From Sinorhizobium garamanticum (GTDB lineage Bacteria; Pseudomonadota; Alphaproteobacteria; Rhizobiales; Rhizobiaceae): 64,000 bases of DNA. Numbering within the stretch: the stretch's first letter is position 1; each line of letters starts with the position of its first letter. A program made the translations under genes and the position numbers. The notes below the pieces were generated by a model that saw nothing but the letters and a program-made list of their open reading frames with translations, was not told where the DNA came from and did not search any database. Positions 36,150 to 48,338 of the stretch are shown in pieces. The stretch lies in NCBI RefSeq assembly GCF_029892065.1, contig NZ_CP120373.1, forward strand, positions 248,001-312,000, read 5' to 3'.

Positions 36150-36525
36150 GATCAATCTCACCCGGACGCGCGCTGTGCCGGTATTGCAGATTGATCAGCA
36201 CGCCCTTCAGCATCCGCGTGAGAGCGAGGCTAAGGACCGTTGCTAGCGGTATCCACAGCAGGAAATGCAGCCACAGCGGCGGATTGATGTTGACCTCCAT
36301 CCACAGCGCCGCGCCGACGACGATGAAGCCGACGACCAGGATGACGAAGACCACAGGTCCGTCGCCGGAATCGGCAAAGCGATAGTCGAGTTCGCAATTG
36401 CTGCAAACCGGGCGCAGTTTCAGGAAGCCATCGAAAAGCTGACCCTGGCCGCAGCGCGGGCAGTGCCCCTTGATGCCAGTCAAGATCGGATCGACCGGCG
36501 GATAGAGCGCCTTGTCGTCAGTCAT
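36142..36525 (-). CDS. DUF983 family membrane protein
   Basis: 127 residues. A zinc-ribbon-like CPRCGQG...CSNC pair (about residues 21-45) precedes two membrane helices (VVFVILVVGFIVVGAALWM and WLHFLLWIPLATVLSLAL). DUF983 proteins recur in alphaproteobacterial cytochrome oxidase operons and are presumed assembly or haem-handling factors; the mechanism is unknown. It lies between ctaE and surf1 and overlaps surf1. Confidence 0.9.
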   Translation of the reverse strand: MTDDKALYPPVDPILTGIKGHCPRCGQGQLFDGFLKLRPVCSNCELDYRFADSGDGPVVFVILVVGFIVVGAALWMEVNINPPLWLHFLLWIPLATVLSLALTRMLKGVLINLQYRHSARPGEIDRG

Positions 36526-36545
36526 TGCTCAACCTCCAAATGCAA

Positions 36546-36574
36546 GGGGCGGCCGCATTTCCGCAGGCCGCCCC
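36546..36574 (-). other. Stem-loop after ctaE
   Basis: GGGGCGGCC and GGCCGCCCC form a 9-bp stem 27 nt beyond the ctaE stop, without a clear T run. It is more likely an mRNA 3' stabiliser or attenuator inside the operon than a full terminator. Confidence 0.5.
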
Positions 36575-36600
36575 GAATTCAGTACACCTTCGCCGGCCTG

Positions 36601-37479
36601 TTAGCCGTGGGCGACCGGCGCACCCCAGCTACCCCAGATATAGATCGAGAAGAAGAGGAACAGCCAGACCACGTCAACGAAGTGCCAGTACCAGGCAGCT
36701 GCCTCGAGGCCGAAGTGATGCTTCGGAGTAAAGTCGCCACGCATTGCGCGCAACAGGCAGACCAGCAGGAAGATCGTGCCGACCAGAACGTGGAAACCGT
36801 GGAAGCCGGTCGCCATGAAGAAGGTGGCGCCGTAGATCGAATCCCTGAACGCAAACGGCGCGTGCGCATATTCATAGCCCTGGACGAACGAAAACAGTGC
36901 GCCAAGCAGGACCGTCAACGTCAGACCGTAGACGAGGCCCTTGCGGTCGTTGTGCAGCAGCGCGTGGTGCGCCCAGGTAACGGTGGTGCCGGACAGCAGC
37001 AGGATTACGGTGTTGTAAAGCGGCAGGTGCCACGGATCGAGCACCTCGATGCCCTTCGGCGGCCAGACGCCGCCGGTGTAGGTCGTGCGCGCGGCCTGGA
37101 TCGCTTCGCCTGCAAAGAGGCTCGCATCGAAGAAGGCCCAGAACCAGGCTACGAAGAACATCACCTCCGAGGCGATGAACATGATCATGCCATAGCGCAG
37201 GTGCAGCGACACGACGCGGGTATGATGTCCCTCATGCGCTTCCTTGATCGTGTCCGACCACCAGCCGAACATCGTGTAGAGCACGAGCGCCAAGCCGATG
37301 AAGAAGACCCAGGGATTGGCAAGCTCCGCACCGAACAGCTTGAACGAACCACCGGCGACATAGCGCATGAAGCCAACGCCGCCCAAAGCCATGATGAAGG
37401 CGCCGATGGAGGCGAGCAACGGCCATGGGCTCGGGTCTATGATGTGGTAGTCGTGATTCTTCTGATGCGCATCGGCCAT
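36601..37479 (-). CDS. ctaE: Cytochrome c oxidase subunit III
   Basis: 292 residues, seven membrane helices. Hallmarks: HDYHIIDPSPWPLLASIGAF, the WW...VSLHLRYGMIMFIASEVMFFVAWFWAFFDASLF core with the conserved acidic residue, and FMATGFHGFHVLVGTIFL. It stabilises the aa3 oxidase core in the inner membrane. ATG 37477-37479 (MADAHQKNHDYH) follows GGGGATTACTGAC. Downstream of ctaG in the operon. Confidence 0.96.
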   Translation of the reverse strand: MADAHQKNHDYHIIDPSPWPLLASIGAFIMALGGVGFMRYVAGGSFKLFGAELANPWVFFIGLALVLYTMFGWWSDTIKEAHEGHHTRVVSLHLRYGMIMFIASEVMFFVAWFWAFFDASLFAGEAIQAARTTYTGGVWPPKGIEVLDPWHLPLYNTVILLLSGTTVTWAHHALLHNDRKGLVYGLTLTVLLGALFSFVQGYEYAHAPFAFRDSIYGATFFMATGFHGFHVLVGTIFLLVCLLRAMRGDFTPKHHFGLEAAAWYWHFVDVVWLFLFFSIYIWGSWGAPVAHG

Positions 37480-37543
37480 GTCAGTAATCCCCGATAGGTC
37501 TTTCTCTTGTCGCCCGCCCGGCATAGCCGAAACGGCGTCTCTG

Positions 37544-38146
37544 TCAAAGTTTGTTCTGAGCTTCCCCCGCCTTAGCCTTCACTTCAGCGAGCGGCTTTGA
37601 CGGCTCGCGGGGGTAGAAGGTGTAGGACAGCGTAAGTGTCTTGATGCCCTTGGTCTCGACCGTCTTGACGATCTCCGGATCGACGAAGAAGACGACCGGC
37701 ATCTCCATCTCTTCGCCCGGCTGAAGGGTTGTTTCCGTGAAGCAGAAGCACTGCACCTTGTTGAAATAGGCGCCTGCCGCCATCGGTGTCACGTTGAAGG
37801 TCGCCTGGCCGGTCGTCGGCTTCGACGACAGATTTTTGGCCCGATAGCTGACCTGCACCGTCTCGCCGATCCTGACGTCAATGTCGCGCTGGACGGGCTT
37901 GAATTCCCACGGCAGGCCCGACGTATTGGCGTCGAACGTGACCCTGATCTTTTCATCGAGGATGATGTCCGAGGCCTGCTCGACCCGCTGCGTCGTGCCG
38001 TTATAGCCCGTAACCCGGCAGAACATGTCATAGAGCGGCACTGCGGCATAGGCCATGCCCACCATGCCTGCCACGAAGGCAACGCAGGTGCCGACGATCA
38101 CGCCGTTTGCGCGCTCTTTCCGGGTCGACTGCGGGCTATTGGTCAT
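37544..38146 (-). CDS. ctaG: Cytochrome c oxidase assembly protein CtaG (Cox11 type)
   Basis: 200 residues. One N-terminal membrane anchor ([34 protein letters not shown]) and a periplasmic Cox11 domain with the copper-binding CxC in [17 protein letters not shown] and VFFVDPEI. It inserts CuB into subunit I. The start at 38144-38146 gives [10 protein letters not shown]; a five-codon longer form is possible. It begins 12 nt after the small downstream-of-ctaB reading frame. Confidence 0.95.
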   Translation of the reverse strand: MTNSPQSTRKERANGVIVGTCVAFVAGMVGMAYAAVPLYDMFCRVTGYNGTTQRVEQASDIILDEKIRVTFDANTSGLPWEFKPVQRDIDVRIGETVQVSYRAKNLSSKPTTGQATFNVTPMAAGAYFNKVQCFCFTETTLQPGEEMEMPVVFFVDPEIVKTVETKGIKTLTLSYTFYPREPSKPLAEVKAKAGEAQNKL

Positions 38147-38157
38147 GCGCGGCTTTC

Positions 38158-38298
38158 TCAATGGACCATGCCGTTGCCGAACTTTATCAGCGTGACGACG
38201 TAGAAAAGTGCGACGAGGCCGGCGAGTACGAGACCAAGAGCGATGTTGCGGCTGCGCCGCGATTTGCGCTGCGCCTCGCTGAGTTTGACGGTTTGCAT
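38158..38298 (-). CDS. 46-aa single-helix membrane protein of the cta operon (CoxF-like)
   Basis: A short gene easily missed. The ATG at 38296-38298 overlaps the ctaB stop as TGATG, with GGAGG inside the ctaB 3' end. The product starts [18 protein letters not shown], a positively charged cytoplasmic end, followed by one hydrophobic helix ([22 protein letters not shown]) and GNGMVH. Size, position between ctaB and ctaG and topology match the small CoxF-type proteins of alphaproteobacterial oxidase operons; exact role unknown. Confidence 0.82.
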   Translation of the reverse strand: MQTVKLSEAQRKSRRSRNIALGLVLAGLVALFYVVTLIKFGNGMVH

Positions 38299-39254
38299 CA
38301 GGCGATACCTCCGGCGTTGAGCCAGATCTGGGCGATCACGTGGTCGACCACGAGGGCCGAGAAGATCGCAAAAAGATAGACAATCGAAAAGGCGAAGAGC
38401 TTCTTGGCCGGGACCATTCTCTCATCTCCCTCAGGCATGCGCAGGACGGCGATGGAATACCAAACGAAGCCCAGCCCCATGGCCGTGGCGAACGCCCCAT
38501 AGCCAAGGCTCGCAAAGCCGAGGAAGGTGGGACAGATGCCGATGAGTGCGGTCAACACGGCGTAGATGACGATCTGCTTCTTCGTCGTCGCCTCGCCGCA
38601 CACATTGGGCATCATCGGCACGCCGACGGCACCGTAGTCACGCATCTTGAACAGCGCCAGCGCCCAGAAATGGGCCGGCGTCCACAGGAAGGTGATGAGA
38701 AAAAGTACGATGCTTTCGATCGACACACCGCCGGTCACACAGGCCCAACCGATCATCGGCGGGAAGGCTCCTGCAGCACCGCCGATAACGATGTTCTGCG
38801 GCGTCGAGCGCTTCAGCCACATGGTGTAGATCACAGCGTAGAAGAAAATCGTGAAGGCGAGCAACCCGGCTGCGAGCCAATTGACGGCGAGCCCGAGGAT
38901 GATCACGGAAAATGCTGATAGCGTCAGGCCGAAGGCGAGCGCCTCCTCAGGCAGGATCTTGCCGGCCGGAATCGGACGCTTGGCGGTACGGCTCATCACC
39001 GCATCGATATCGGCGTCGTACCACATGTTCAGCGCACCGGAGGCACCAGCTCCGACGGCGATGCACAGGATGGCGATGAAGCCGATAAACGGATTAATTT
39101 GTCCTGGCGCAAGGACCAGCCCGGCAAAAGCGGTAAAGACGACAAGAGACATGACGCGAGGCTTCAGGAGCTCGAAATAATCGCGCGCAGAGGCCTCGGA
39201 CAGGCGCGGTGCGCCTTCCATGCCGACTGCCTCGTGATTGTCGATGAGCGTCAT
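38298..39254 (-). CDS. ctaB: Protohaem IX farnesyltransferase (haem O synthase)
   Basis: 318 residues, about nine membrane helices. UbiA-type prenyltransferase with [21 protein letters not shown], the Mg-diphosphate motif [19 protein letters not shown] near 90, and the second motif [18 protein letters not shown]. It converts haem B to haem O for the aa3 oxidase. The start at 39252-39254 is preceded by AAGGACGAG; a longer upstream frame is rejected because it runs back into the ctaD intergenic stem. Confidence 0.95.
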   Translation of the reverse strand: MTLIDNHEAVGMEGAPRLSEASARDYFELLKPRVMSLVVFTAFAGLVLAPGQINPFIGFIAILCIAVGAGASGALNMWYDADIDAVMSRTAKRPIPAGKILPEEALAFGLTLSAFSVIILGLAVNWLAAGLLAFTIFFYAVIYTMWLKRSTPQNIVIGGAAGAFPPMIGWACVTGGVSIESIVLFLITFLWTPAHFWALALFKMRDYGAVGVPMMPNVCGEATTKKQIVIYAVLTALIGICPTFLGFASLGYGAFATAMGLGFVWYSIAVLRMPEGDERMVPAKKLFAFSIVYLFAIFSALVVDHVIAQIWLNAGGIA

Positions 39255-39315
39255 GTCTCGTCCTTGAAAATACTGCGGCCATGGCAGCCGCATTCTGCCG
39301 GGAAGCCGGCGGTGT

Positions 39316-39339
39316 GAAGCCGCCGGAACCGGCGGCTTC
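39316..39339 (-). other. Intercistronic stem-loop between ctaD and ctaB
   Basis: GAAGCCGCC-GGAACC-GGCGGCTTC gives a perfect 9-bp stem 14 nt after the ctaD stop; no T run follows. It may stabilise the upstream ctaC-ctaD message relative to the assembly genes. Confidence 0.55.
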
Positions 39340-39352
39340 TGTTCGTTCCCCG

Positions 39353-41946
<2,594 letters not shown>

Positions 41947-42297
41947 AATGTGTCTCCCCAATGCGCTTTATCAGGATCAAACCGAAACCGCAGAATCCCT
42001 GCGATACTGCAGCGCTTCAAACCACAGTTTGACTAGCGCCGCAACATCTGTCCAATCAAGCCCGTGCGGCATTTTTGCACAAAGGCCGCTTTTCACACAG
42101 GCGACCCTCGCGCCCGTTCGCGAATTGGGTTAGGCCTATCGCGGCCCGCGCGACTGCCAGTTTAAGATTTGCGTTCCAGAGCTTCGCCGACGAGCCCAAT
42201 TTCCGCCATATGGCGCTGGAATGTAGCATACAGGGCTTTTCATTTATCTTCGCGCGCATCAAGAATAGCCCTGATGATTCGACGTTTTGAGGTTTAC
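41947..42297. other. Divergent intergenic region ctaC/ialB
   Basis: About 350 nt holding the promoters of the cta operon and the ialB-type gene. No gene is supported: the frames crossing it lack ribosome-binding sites and are out of keeping in composition. No clear -35/-10 pair or palindrome could be assigned by eye. Confidence 0.4.
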
Positions 42298-42828
42298 ATG
42301 GGCCTGTCCCTCTTCTCCCGGCTGCCGGTTCTGGCCGCGCTCGGAATTGCCACCCTCGTCTTTCCCACCGCAAGCATGGCCCAGCAATCCGGCGGAACGC
42401 CCGGAACGGTGAAGTCAAACCACGGCGCTTGGTCGATCGTCTGCGATCAGCCGGCGGGCGCCTCGGCTGAGCAATGCGCGCTGATGCAGAACGTCATCGC
42501 CGAGGACAGGCCGGAAGTCGGGCTTTCGGTCGTCGTGCTGAAAACTGCCGATCGCAAGGCGAAGATCCTTCGCGTTCTCGCGCCGCTCGGCGTGCTTCTG
42601 CCGAACGGCCTTGGTCTCAACGTCGATGGCAAGGATATTGGCCGCGCCTATTTCGTGCGCTGCTTCTCTGATGGATGCTATGCTGAAGTGGTGCTCGAGG
42701 ACGAACTCCTGAAGACCTTTCGCGCCGGCGCGACCGCGACATTCATCGTTTTCCAATCGCCGGAAGAAGGTATCGGCATCCCGGTCGATCTCAAGGGTTT
42801 CGGCGAGGGTTACGACGCCCTCCCCTGA
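42298..42828 (+). CDS. Invasion-associated locus B (IalB) family periplasmic protein
   Basis: 176 residues. Signal peptide (LPVLAALGIATLVFPTASMA) then the IalB domain: NHGAWSIVCDQPAGASAEQCALMQ, VVVLKTADRKAKILRVLAPLGVLLPNGLGL, and YFVRCFSDGCYAEVVLEDELL with paired cysteines. IalB homologues are envelope proteins linked to host-cell invasion in Bartonella; the role in soil or symbiotic Rhizobiales is unclear. ATG 42298 follows GAGG. A strong terminator follows. Confidence 0.9.
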   Translation: MGLSLFSRLPVLAALGIATLVFPTASMAQQSGGTPGTVKSNHGAWSIVCDQPAGASAEQCALMQNVIAEDRPEVGLSVVVLKTADRKAKILRVLAPLGVLLPNGLGLNVDGKDIGRAYFVRCFSDGCYAEVVLEDELLKTFRAGATATFIVFQSPEEGIGIPVDLKGFGEGYDALP

Positions 42829-42850
42829 TTTCGGGGGTCGTGCGGAATCT

Positions 42851-42881
42851 AAAAAAGCCGCGCTACGGGCGCGGCTTTTTC
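42851..42881. terminator. Bidirectional terminator between ialB and ribBA
   Basis: AAAAAAGCCGCGC-TACGG-GCGCGGCTTTTT gives a stem with A and T tracts on both sides, fitting two convergent genes. Confidence 0.9.
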
Positions 42882-42904
42882 TTGCGGTATAGAAAGACCG
42901 CTGC

Positions 42905-44005
42905 TTACAAAATCTCGGTGGCGGCAATCTTGATGCCGAAACCCTCGAGGCCGACATAGTGGCGCTCGCGCGAGGAAATGAGACGGATCGACGTAATGCC
43001 GAGGTCCTTGAGGATCTGCGCGCCGAGACCGATTTCCAGCCATTCGCTTTCGCGGGCCTGGGCTTCCGAATGGACCTCGCGGTCATGCTTACCCTTGCGC
43101 GCCGTTTGTGAAACGCCGACGCCGACGGAACCCTCGCGCAGATAGACGATGACGCCCCTGCCCTCTCCGGCGATGCGTTTCATGATCGCGTCGATCTGGC
43201 GGTCCCCGCCGAAGACATCAGCACCGACATTCTCAAGGTGCAGACGAACGGGGATGTCGACGCCGTCGCGAATATCGCCAAAGACGACAGCAAGATGCTG
43301 CATCGGATCCCAGGGCAGCGAATAGGTGTGACCCTTTGCCTTGCCGTAAGGCGTATCGATCTCGAAGCAATTTCCCTGCTCGATCAGTGTTTCCTTGCGC
43401 TGGCGATAGGCGATCAGATCCGCCACCGACACCTGTTTCAGGCCATGGGTCTCGGCGAAGCTTTCGACCTGCGGGCCACGCATCACGGTGCCGTCGTCGT
43501 TGACGAGCTCGCAGATGACGCCGACCGGCGGGAGGCTCGCGAGTTTGCAGAGATCCACGGCCGCCTCGGTATGGCCCGAACGCATCAGCACACCGCCCTC
43601 GCGCGCCACCAGTGGAAAGATATGGCCCGGGCGGACGAAATCGGCCGGCCCGATGTTCGGATTGGCAAGGTTGCGAACGGTCAACGTCCGGTCGTCGGCC
43701 GAGATACCGGTGGTGGTTCCGTGCCTGAAATCGACTGAAACGGTGAATGCGGTCGTATGGGCGGAATCGTTCTCTGCCACCATCGCATTCAGATTGAGGC
43801 GCTTTGCCTCCTCGCGCGGCATCGGTGCACAGACGATGCCGGAGGTGTGGCGGACGATGAAGGCCATCTTTTCGGGCGTGCAATGCACGGCTGCGACGAT
43901 CAGGTCGCCCTCGTTCTCGCGGCCGCCGTCATCGGTGACGACGACGATCTCGCCGGCCTCGAAGGCGCGAATGGCGTCAACGACGCGCTTCTGGTCATAG
44001 GACAT
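42905..44005 (-). CDS. ribBA: 3,4-dihydroxy-2-butanone 4-phosphate synthase with degenerate GTP cyclohydrolase II domain
   Basis: 366 residues. The RibB domain (1-205) is complete, with VVVTDDGGRENEGDLIVAA (acidic/Glu active site), RHTSGIVCAPM, SVDFRHGTTTGISADDR and RPGHIFPLVAREGGVLMRSGHTEAAVDL. The RibA-like domain (210-366) has the GCH II fold but lacks the three zinc cysteines: the region VRLHLENVGADVFGGDRQ replaces the normal Cys-bearing HSEC...C.C segment. It therefore probably makes only the four-carbon riboflavin precursor. ATG 44003-44005 with GGGAGAG upstream; 17 nt from aroC. Confidence 0.9.
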   Translation of the reverse strand: MSYDQKRVVDAIRAFEAGEIVVVTDDGGRENEGDLIVAAVHCTPEKMAFIVRHTSGIVCAPMPREEAKRLNLNAMVAENDSAHTTAFTVSVDFRHGTTTGISADDRTLTVRNLANPNIGPADFVRPGHIFPLVAREGGVLMRSGHTEAAVDLCKLASLPPVGVICELVNDDGTVMRGPQVESFAETHGLKQVSVADLIAYRQRKETLIEQGNCFEIDTPYGKAKGHTYSLPWDPMQHLAVVFGDIRDGVDIPVRLHLENVGADVFGGDRQIDAIMKRIAGEGRGVIVYLREGSVGVGVSQTARKGKHDREVHSEAQARESEWLEIGLGAQILKDLGITSIRLISSRERHYVGLEGFGIKIAATEIL

Positions 44006-44022
44006 CAAGACTCTCCCGCAAA

Positions 44023-45120
44023 CTACTTCAACCGCCCGGTCTGGCCCCGGTCGCGCAGGTAATGGTCAGCAATCGTGCAGGCGAGCATTGCCTCGCCGAT
44101 CGGCACGGCCCTAATCCCGACGCAAGGATCGTGGCGGCCCTTGGTGCGCACATCCACCTCGTTGCCGTCACTGTCGATCGAGCGCCGTTCGGTCAGGATG
44201 GATGACGTCGGCTTGATCGCGAAGCGTGCAACGACCGGCTGACCCGTGGCGATGCCGCCCAAGATGCCGCCCGCATTGTTGGAAAGGAAAACCGGCTCAC
44301 CACCGGGTCCGATGCGCATCTCATCGGCGTTCTCCTCGCCACTGATCTCGGCCGCGGCAAAACCATTGCCGATCTCCACGCCCTTGACCGCGTTGATCGA
44401 CATCAGGTTTGAGGCGATGTCTTGATCGAGCTTGCCATAGATCGGGGCGCCGATACCCGCAGGCACCCCCTCGGCAACCACCTCGACGACTGCACCGATC
44501 GATGAACCGGCCTTGCGGATGCCATCGAGATATTCTTCCCAAACAGGGACGATCGCCGGGTCGGGAGCGAAGAACGGGTTTTTGTTCACCTCGGCCCAGT
44601 CCCAGTTGGCCCGATTTATCCTGTGCTTGCCGATCTGGACGAGCGCCCCGCGGACGACCAGGCCGGGCACCACTTTGCGGGCGATGCCGCCCGCTGCAAC
44701 GCGGGCCGCCGTTTCGCGCGCCGAAGAGCGGCCGCCGCCGCGATAATCGCGAATGCCGTATTTGACGTCGTAGGTGTAATCCGCGTGGCCGGGGCGGTAA
44801 CGCTTGGCGATCTCGGAATAGTCCTTCGAGCGCTGGTCGGTGTTCTCGATCATCATCGAGATCGGCGTACCGGTCGAGATCATCGTCTCGCCGTCATCGT
44901 CGAACATCACGCCGGACAGGATCTTGACCAGGTCGTCCTCACGGCGCTGGGTCACGAAGCGGGATTGCCCCGGCTTGCGCTTGTCGAGCCAGGCCTGGAT
45001 TTCGGCGAGCGTGAAGCGAATGCCGGGCGGGCATCCGTCGACAACGCAGCCGAGCGCCGGCCCATGGCTTTCGCCCCAGGTGGTGACGCGGAAGAGGTGA
45101 CCGAAGCTATTGTGCGACAT
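44023..45120 (-). CDS. aroC: Chorismate synthase
   Basis: 365 residues, full length. Signatures [29 protein letters not shown], then [29 protein letters not shown] and [25 protein letters not shown]. It forms chorismate, the last shared aromatic precursor, using reduced FMN. This gives a logical link with the adjacent ribBA, a flavin precursor gene. The start at 45118-45120 is canonical; a longer frame reads 37 codons upstream into a RIME repeat and is rejected. Confidence 0.96.
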   Translation of the reverse strand: MSHNSFGHLFRVTTWGESHGPALGCVVDGCPPGIRFTLAEIQAWLDKRKPGQSRFVTQRREDDLVKILSGVMFDDDGETMISTGTPISMMIENTDQRSKDYSEIAKRYRPGHADYTYDVKYGIRDYRGGGRSSARETAARVAAGGIARKVVPGLVVRGALVQIGKHRINRANWDWAEVNKNPFFAPDPAIVPVWEEYLDGIRKAGSSIGAVVEVVAEGVPAGIGAPIYGKLDQDIASNLMSINAVKGVEIGNGFAAAEISGEENADEMRIGPGGEPVFLSNNAGGILGGIATGQPVVARFAIKPTSSILTERRSIDSDGNEVDVRTKGRHDPCVGIRAVPIGEAMLACTIADHYLRDRGQTGRLK

Positions 45121-45175
45121 GACGATAACCGAACGCTGATAACCGCGCGCGAAAACAGACGCGCGCCCTCTCTTA

Positions 45176-45281
45176 CTGCATGTTTCCTTAAATCGGAACC
45201 GATTTAAGGATAAAAACACGCAGCAAATCAAAGTGCTAAAGCGACCTTTTGTGCGTCTGAAAAAGACGCACGGCGCTGTAG
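45176..45281. repeat. RIME-type two-palindrome intergenic repeat, copy D
   Basis: Same two-stem element as at 1064 and 3138, with several substitutions (GAACC loop, GTGCGTC/GACGCAC second stem with compensating changes). It lies 56-161 nt upstream of the aroC start, between aroC and the end of the GGDEF-EAL gene, both on the minus strand. Confidence 0.85.
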
Positions 45282-45334
45282 TGGAAAGCCGTCAAAGGGA
45301 AAAGACTTTCCGCAGCACCAGCGGGCTTTGTCGA

Positions 45335-48052
45335 TCACGAAGCGAGGCGGAATCCGCGGTCCGTGGCGAAGGCGATGAAGCTTTCGCTGCTCAGCGGCTT
45401 GGAAAAGGCGTAGCCCTGCAGAAGGTCGCAACCGAGAATGCCGAGCATTTCCGCGTGCGCCATGGTTTCCACGCCTTCGGCGACGGTTTCAATGCCAAGC
45501 GAGCGGCCGATGTCGATGATCGAGCGCACGAGCGCCTGCTCGGTTCGGGCGCCGAGCACCGGCGCCACCAGCTGACGATCAATCTTCAGCCGCTTCGGCT
45601 TGATTTTCAAAAGACTGACGATCGAGGTGTGGCCGGTGCCGAAATCGTCTATCTCGATGTCGATGCCGAGCTTCTTGATCCCGTCGATATTGGCTGTGAC
45701 GATGTCGTCGCTTTCGTCGAGGAAGATGGACTCTACCAGTTCGAACGAAATCTGGCCGGGCATGATGCTCAGCCCCTCGAGCGAGGCGAGCAGATCCCTT
45801 TCCTGCAGGCGCTTGGCAGAGACGTTCACGGAAATCTTCGGCACCTGGACACCGACCGCGGCCCAGCGCATCCGGTCGGCAAGAGCCTTTTGCAGGACCA
45901 GCCGATCGAGCGTCGCAGTGACGCTCAGTTCTTCGGCAATCCCCAGGAACCGGTCTGGGGTTAGGATTCCCTCACGCGGATGGCGCCAACGGATGAGTGC
46001 CTCGACACCGGAGAGTGCGAGCGTCGAGGCGTCGAACTGCGGCTGGTACCACGGCACGAACTCGTCGCGTTCGATCCCTTCCAGGATTTCATCGGCGATG
46101 CGCTTGTTGGTCACCACTTCGGCCTGCAGTGCCTCGGTAAAGAACTGGTAGCGGCTGCGTCCACTTTCCTTGGCTCGATAGAGCGCGATGTCGGCGTTGA
46201 CGAGCAGCTTGCGCGCGTCCGCCGTGGAACGATGGGCCACTGCAACGCCGATGCTGACGCCGAAGCGGCACGGAAACCCGTCATAGTCCACCGGTTGACG
46301 CATCTGGGCGATGATGTGGTCGCACAACGCGGCCAAGGCTTTATCGTCCGGCGCTCCGGATATCACCACTACGAATTCGTCTCCGCCGATGCGGGCGACA
46401 ATGTCATCCGAAGAGATGCTCGAGCGCAGAATTTCGGAGGCATGGACAAGCATGGCGTCGCCGGCGGCGTGTCCAAGCGTGTCGTTGATCTGTTTGAAGC
46501 GATCGAGATCGATATGGAGGATGGCGATGCTCTCGGACTTTTCGACACTCGCCGCGAAGAGCCGATCCAGCGCCTTGTCGAGCATCCGCCGGTTGCCAAG
46601 CCCCGTCAGCGGATCATGCAGGGCATTGTGCTCGATGCGATCCTTCGCATCGGCGAGTTCGGCATTCTTCATATCAGCGATCGCCTTGGCCGCCCTAAGC
46701 TGCTCGGTCATCAGCACGTCGTCGGTGACGTCCCAGCTGATACCGGTGATTTTCGCCCGGCCGTCAGGTCCCTCGTGGGCCGAACCCACATGGCGAACGT
46801 GGCGGATGGAGCCGTCCGCCATCACGACGCGATATTGCGAGCGATGTTCAAGCCCTTCGTCCAGGCTGCGGAACAAGGCGATGGAGGCAGCGGCGATATC
46901 GTCAGGATGCACGGTCGCGCGCCACTCCTCGTGAGTGGGATTGGACCCGGTGCGGGAGAGCCCATGCAGATGGAACATCCGGTCATCCCGGGACCGGGCT
47001 TGCGTGGCAATGTCGATTTCCCAGATTCCGATCTTCGAAGCATCCAGAGCTAGGTTGAGACGATGGGACAAGGCCACCACCTCGCCTTCGCGCGCCTTCA
47101 GCTTGGCTATGTTGCGCTGCCGCTCATTGACGAGACCACCGGCAAGAAGGATGGGCACAACGACCACCACGACAGCGGCGATGGTCGCAAGCATGATGTC
47201 GTGGCTGTCCTCCGGTTCCTGCGCCCAGCCGCCGACGGGAGTAGCGGCCAACTCCCACACTCCACCGGGCAAAGACAGCTCGCGGACGACCGGCGAGCTC
47301 AGGAAGACCCCGGTCTCGTCCAGAAACGGCTCCAGGATGTTGTCGCTGACCGAAACGTCGCGAATGGCAAGATGAATAGGCACATGCCGATGGTCGCGGC
47401 TGGCCGTCTCGCGCATCTCCATGCTTTCCTCGTTAAAGCGCGCGGACCGATAGAGCGCCTCCTCATCGAGGATGGCCTCAACGAAACCCCAGAATGCGGT
47501 TCGTCCCCCGACATTCGAGGAGACCGGCACAAAGATCTCGAAGCCATTGCGGCCACTTGGCAGGCGTACCGGTCCAACGACCACGGGCTTTGTCGTCGAA
47601 GCGGCACGGTCTAGCGCCACCCGCACTGCTCGGAACCGGCCGAGATCTGTGCCGACAAAAGATGGTTGACGCTCTCGCGAAAAAGTCATCGTGACGACGC
47701 CCGCTGGTGCCGCGGAAACGCGAACCAGCTGAGGATTTTGCAGGAGCAGCTTCGCCGCCAGCTTGCTGAACTCGCTCGCCGTCGTCTCTTGCTGAACGGC
47801 GATCCCGTTGGCGAGCCCATTGAGAGCGGCGATGTTGGTGTTGAATTCCGCGCGCAAACGACCCGCAATCAGGTTCAATTCGTTTTCGACATCGATCTTG
47901 AGATCTTTGCGAAAGTTCTCGCGGTGCTGGCGCTCATAGATGTTGCCGCCGATGAAGACCACGGCGCCTGCGATCACCGCCGGAATGAGCGACGGCTTCG
48001 CAAAATTGGCAATCGCACGAATGCGGCGACGCAGAGCGACGATGATGTTCAA
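45335..48052 (-). CDS. CHASE-PAS-GGDEF-EAL membrane protein
   Basis: 905 residues. Membrane helix at about 15-37, a periplasmic CHASE-type sensor (40-300), a second helix (DIMLATIAAVVVVVVPILLAGG, near 315), PAS (350-470), GGDEF (490-650) with an intact IGGDEFVVV, and EAL (665-895) with GVEALIRWRHP, SFELVESIFLDE, IDDFGTGHTS, KIDRQLV and AEGVETM. Both c-di-GMP synthesis and breakdown are possible. The start is probably TTG 48050-48052, preceded by GGGGAAAA; the longer frame (75 extra codons) has no signal or conserved sequence. Ligand unknown. Confidence 0.88.
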   Translation of the reverse strand: MNIIVALRRRIRAIANFAKPSLIPAVIAGAVVFIGGNIYERQHRENFRKDLKIDVENELNLIAGRLRAEFNTNIAALNGLANGIAVQQETTASEFSKLAAKLLLQNPQLVRVSAAPAGVVTMTFSRERQPSFVGTDLGRFRAVRVALDRAASTTKPVVVGPVRLPSGRNGFEIFVPVSSNVGGRTAFWGFVEAILDEEALYRSARFNEESMEMRETASRDHRHVPIHLAIRDVSVSDNILEPFLDETGVFLSSPVVRELSLPGGVWELAATPVGGWAQEPEDSHDIMLATIAAVVVVVVPILLAGGLVNERQRNIAKLKAREGEVVALSHRLNLALDASKIGIWEIDIATQARSRDDRMFHLHGLSRTGSNPTHEEWRATVHPDDIAAASIALFRSLDEGLEHRSQYRVVMADGSIRHVRHVGSAHEGPDGRAKITGISWDVTDDVLMTEQLRAAKAIADMKNAELADAKDRIEHNALHDPLTGLGNRRMLDKALDRLFAASVEKSESIAILHIDLDRFKQINDTLGHAAGDAMLVHASEILRSSISSDDIVARIGGDEFVVVISGAPDDKALAALCDHIIAQMRQPVDYDGFPCRFGVSIGVAVAHRSTADARKLLVNADIALYRAKESGRSRYQFFTEALQAEVVTNKRIADEILEGIERDEFVPWYQPQFDASTLALSGVEALIRWRHPREGILTPDRFLGIAEELSVTATLDRLVLQKALADRMRWAAVGVQVPKISVNVSAKRLQERDLLASLEGLSIMPGQISFELVESIFLDESDDIVTANIDGIKKLGIDIEIDDFGTGHTSIVSLLKIKPKRLKIDRQLVAPVLGARTEQALVRSIIDIGRSLGIETVAEGVETMAHAEMLGILGCDLLQGYAFSKPLSSESFIAFATDRGFRLAS

Positions 48053-48338
48053 TTGTTTTCCCCAAGCCCCGACGCACGGTAGCCTTGGAGTCTTAAAATA
48101 GGCTTTCGCAAAAATTTCATTGGAAAACGTGGTGACAACGGCCCTCCGCCGGGCAGCCGAACAACCTCGTTGGCTTGAAATTCGCCGCGACGACGTCCAC
48201 TCTCCGATCGCCGGCCGCGCTGTCCCAAACCAGCCAACAGTTGCGCTAAAGCAACGGTATAAGGCAACTTTTGCCACAATCGGGGATCAAATGGTGATGA
48301 CAAGAATGTTCGCAGAATCATTGAGGAGGGCAAAAAAG

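Noticed and set aside
44006..44022. FMN riboswitch upstream of ribBA
   Set aside because: Only 17 nt separate aroC and ribBA, far too short for an RFN element, and none of its conserved helices is seen.
45121..45231. N-terminal extension of aroC by 37 codons
   Set aside because: The extra residues are a translation of the RIME repeat, and the canonical [10 protein letters not shown] start is at 45120.
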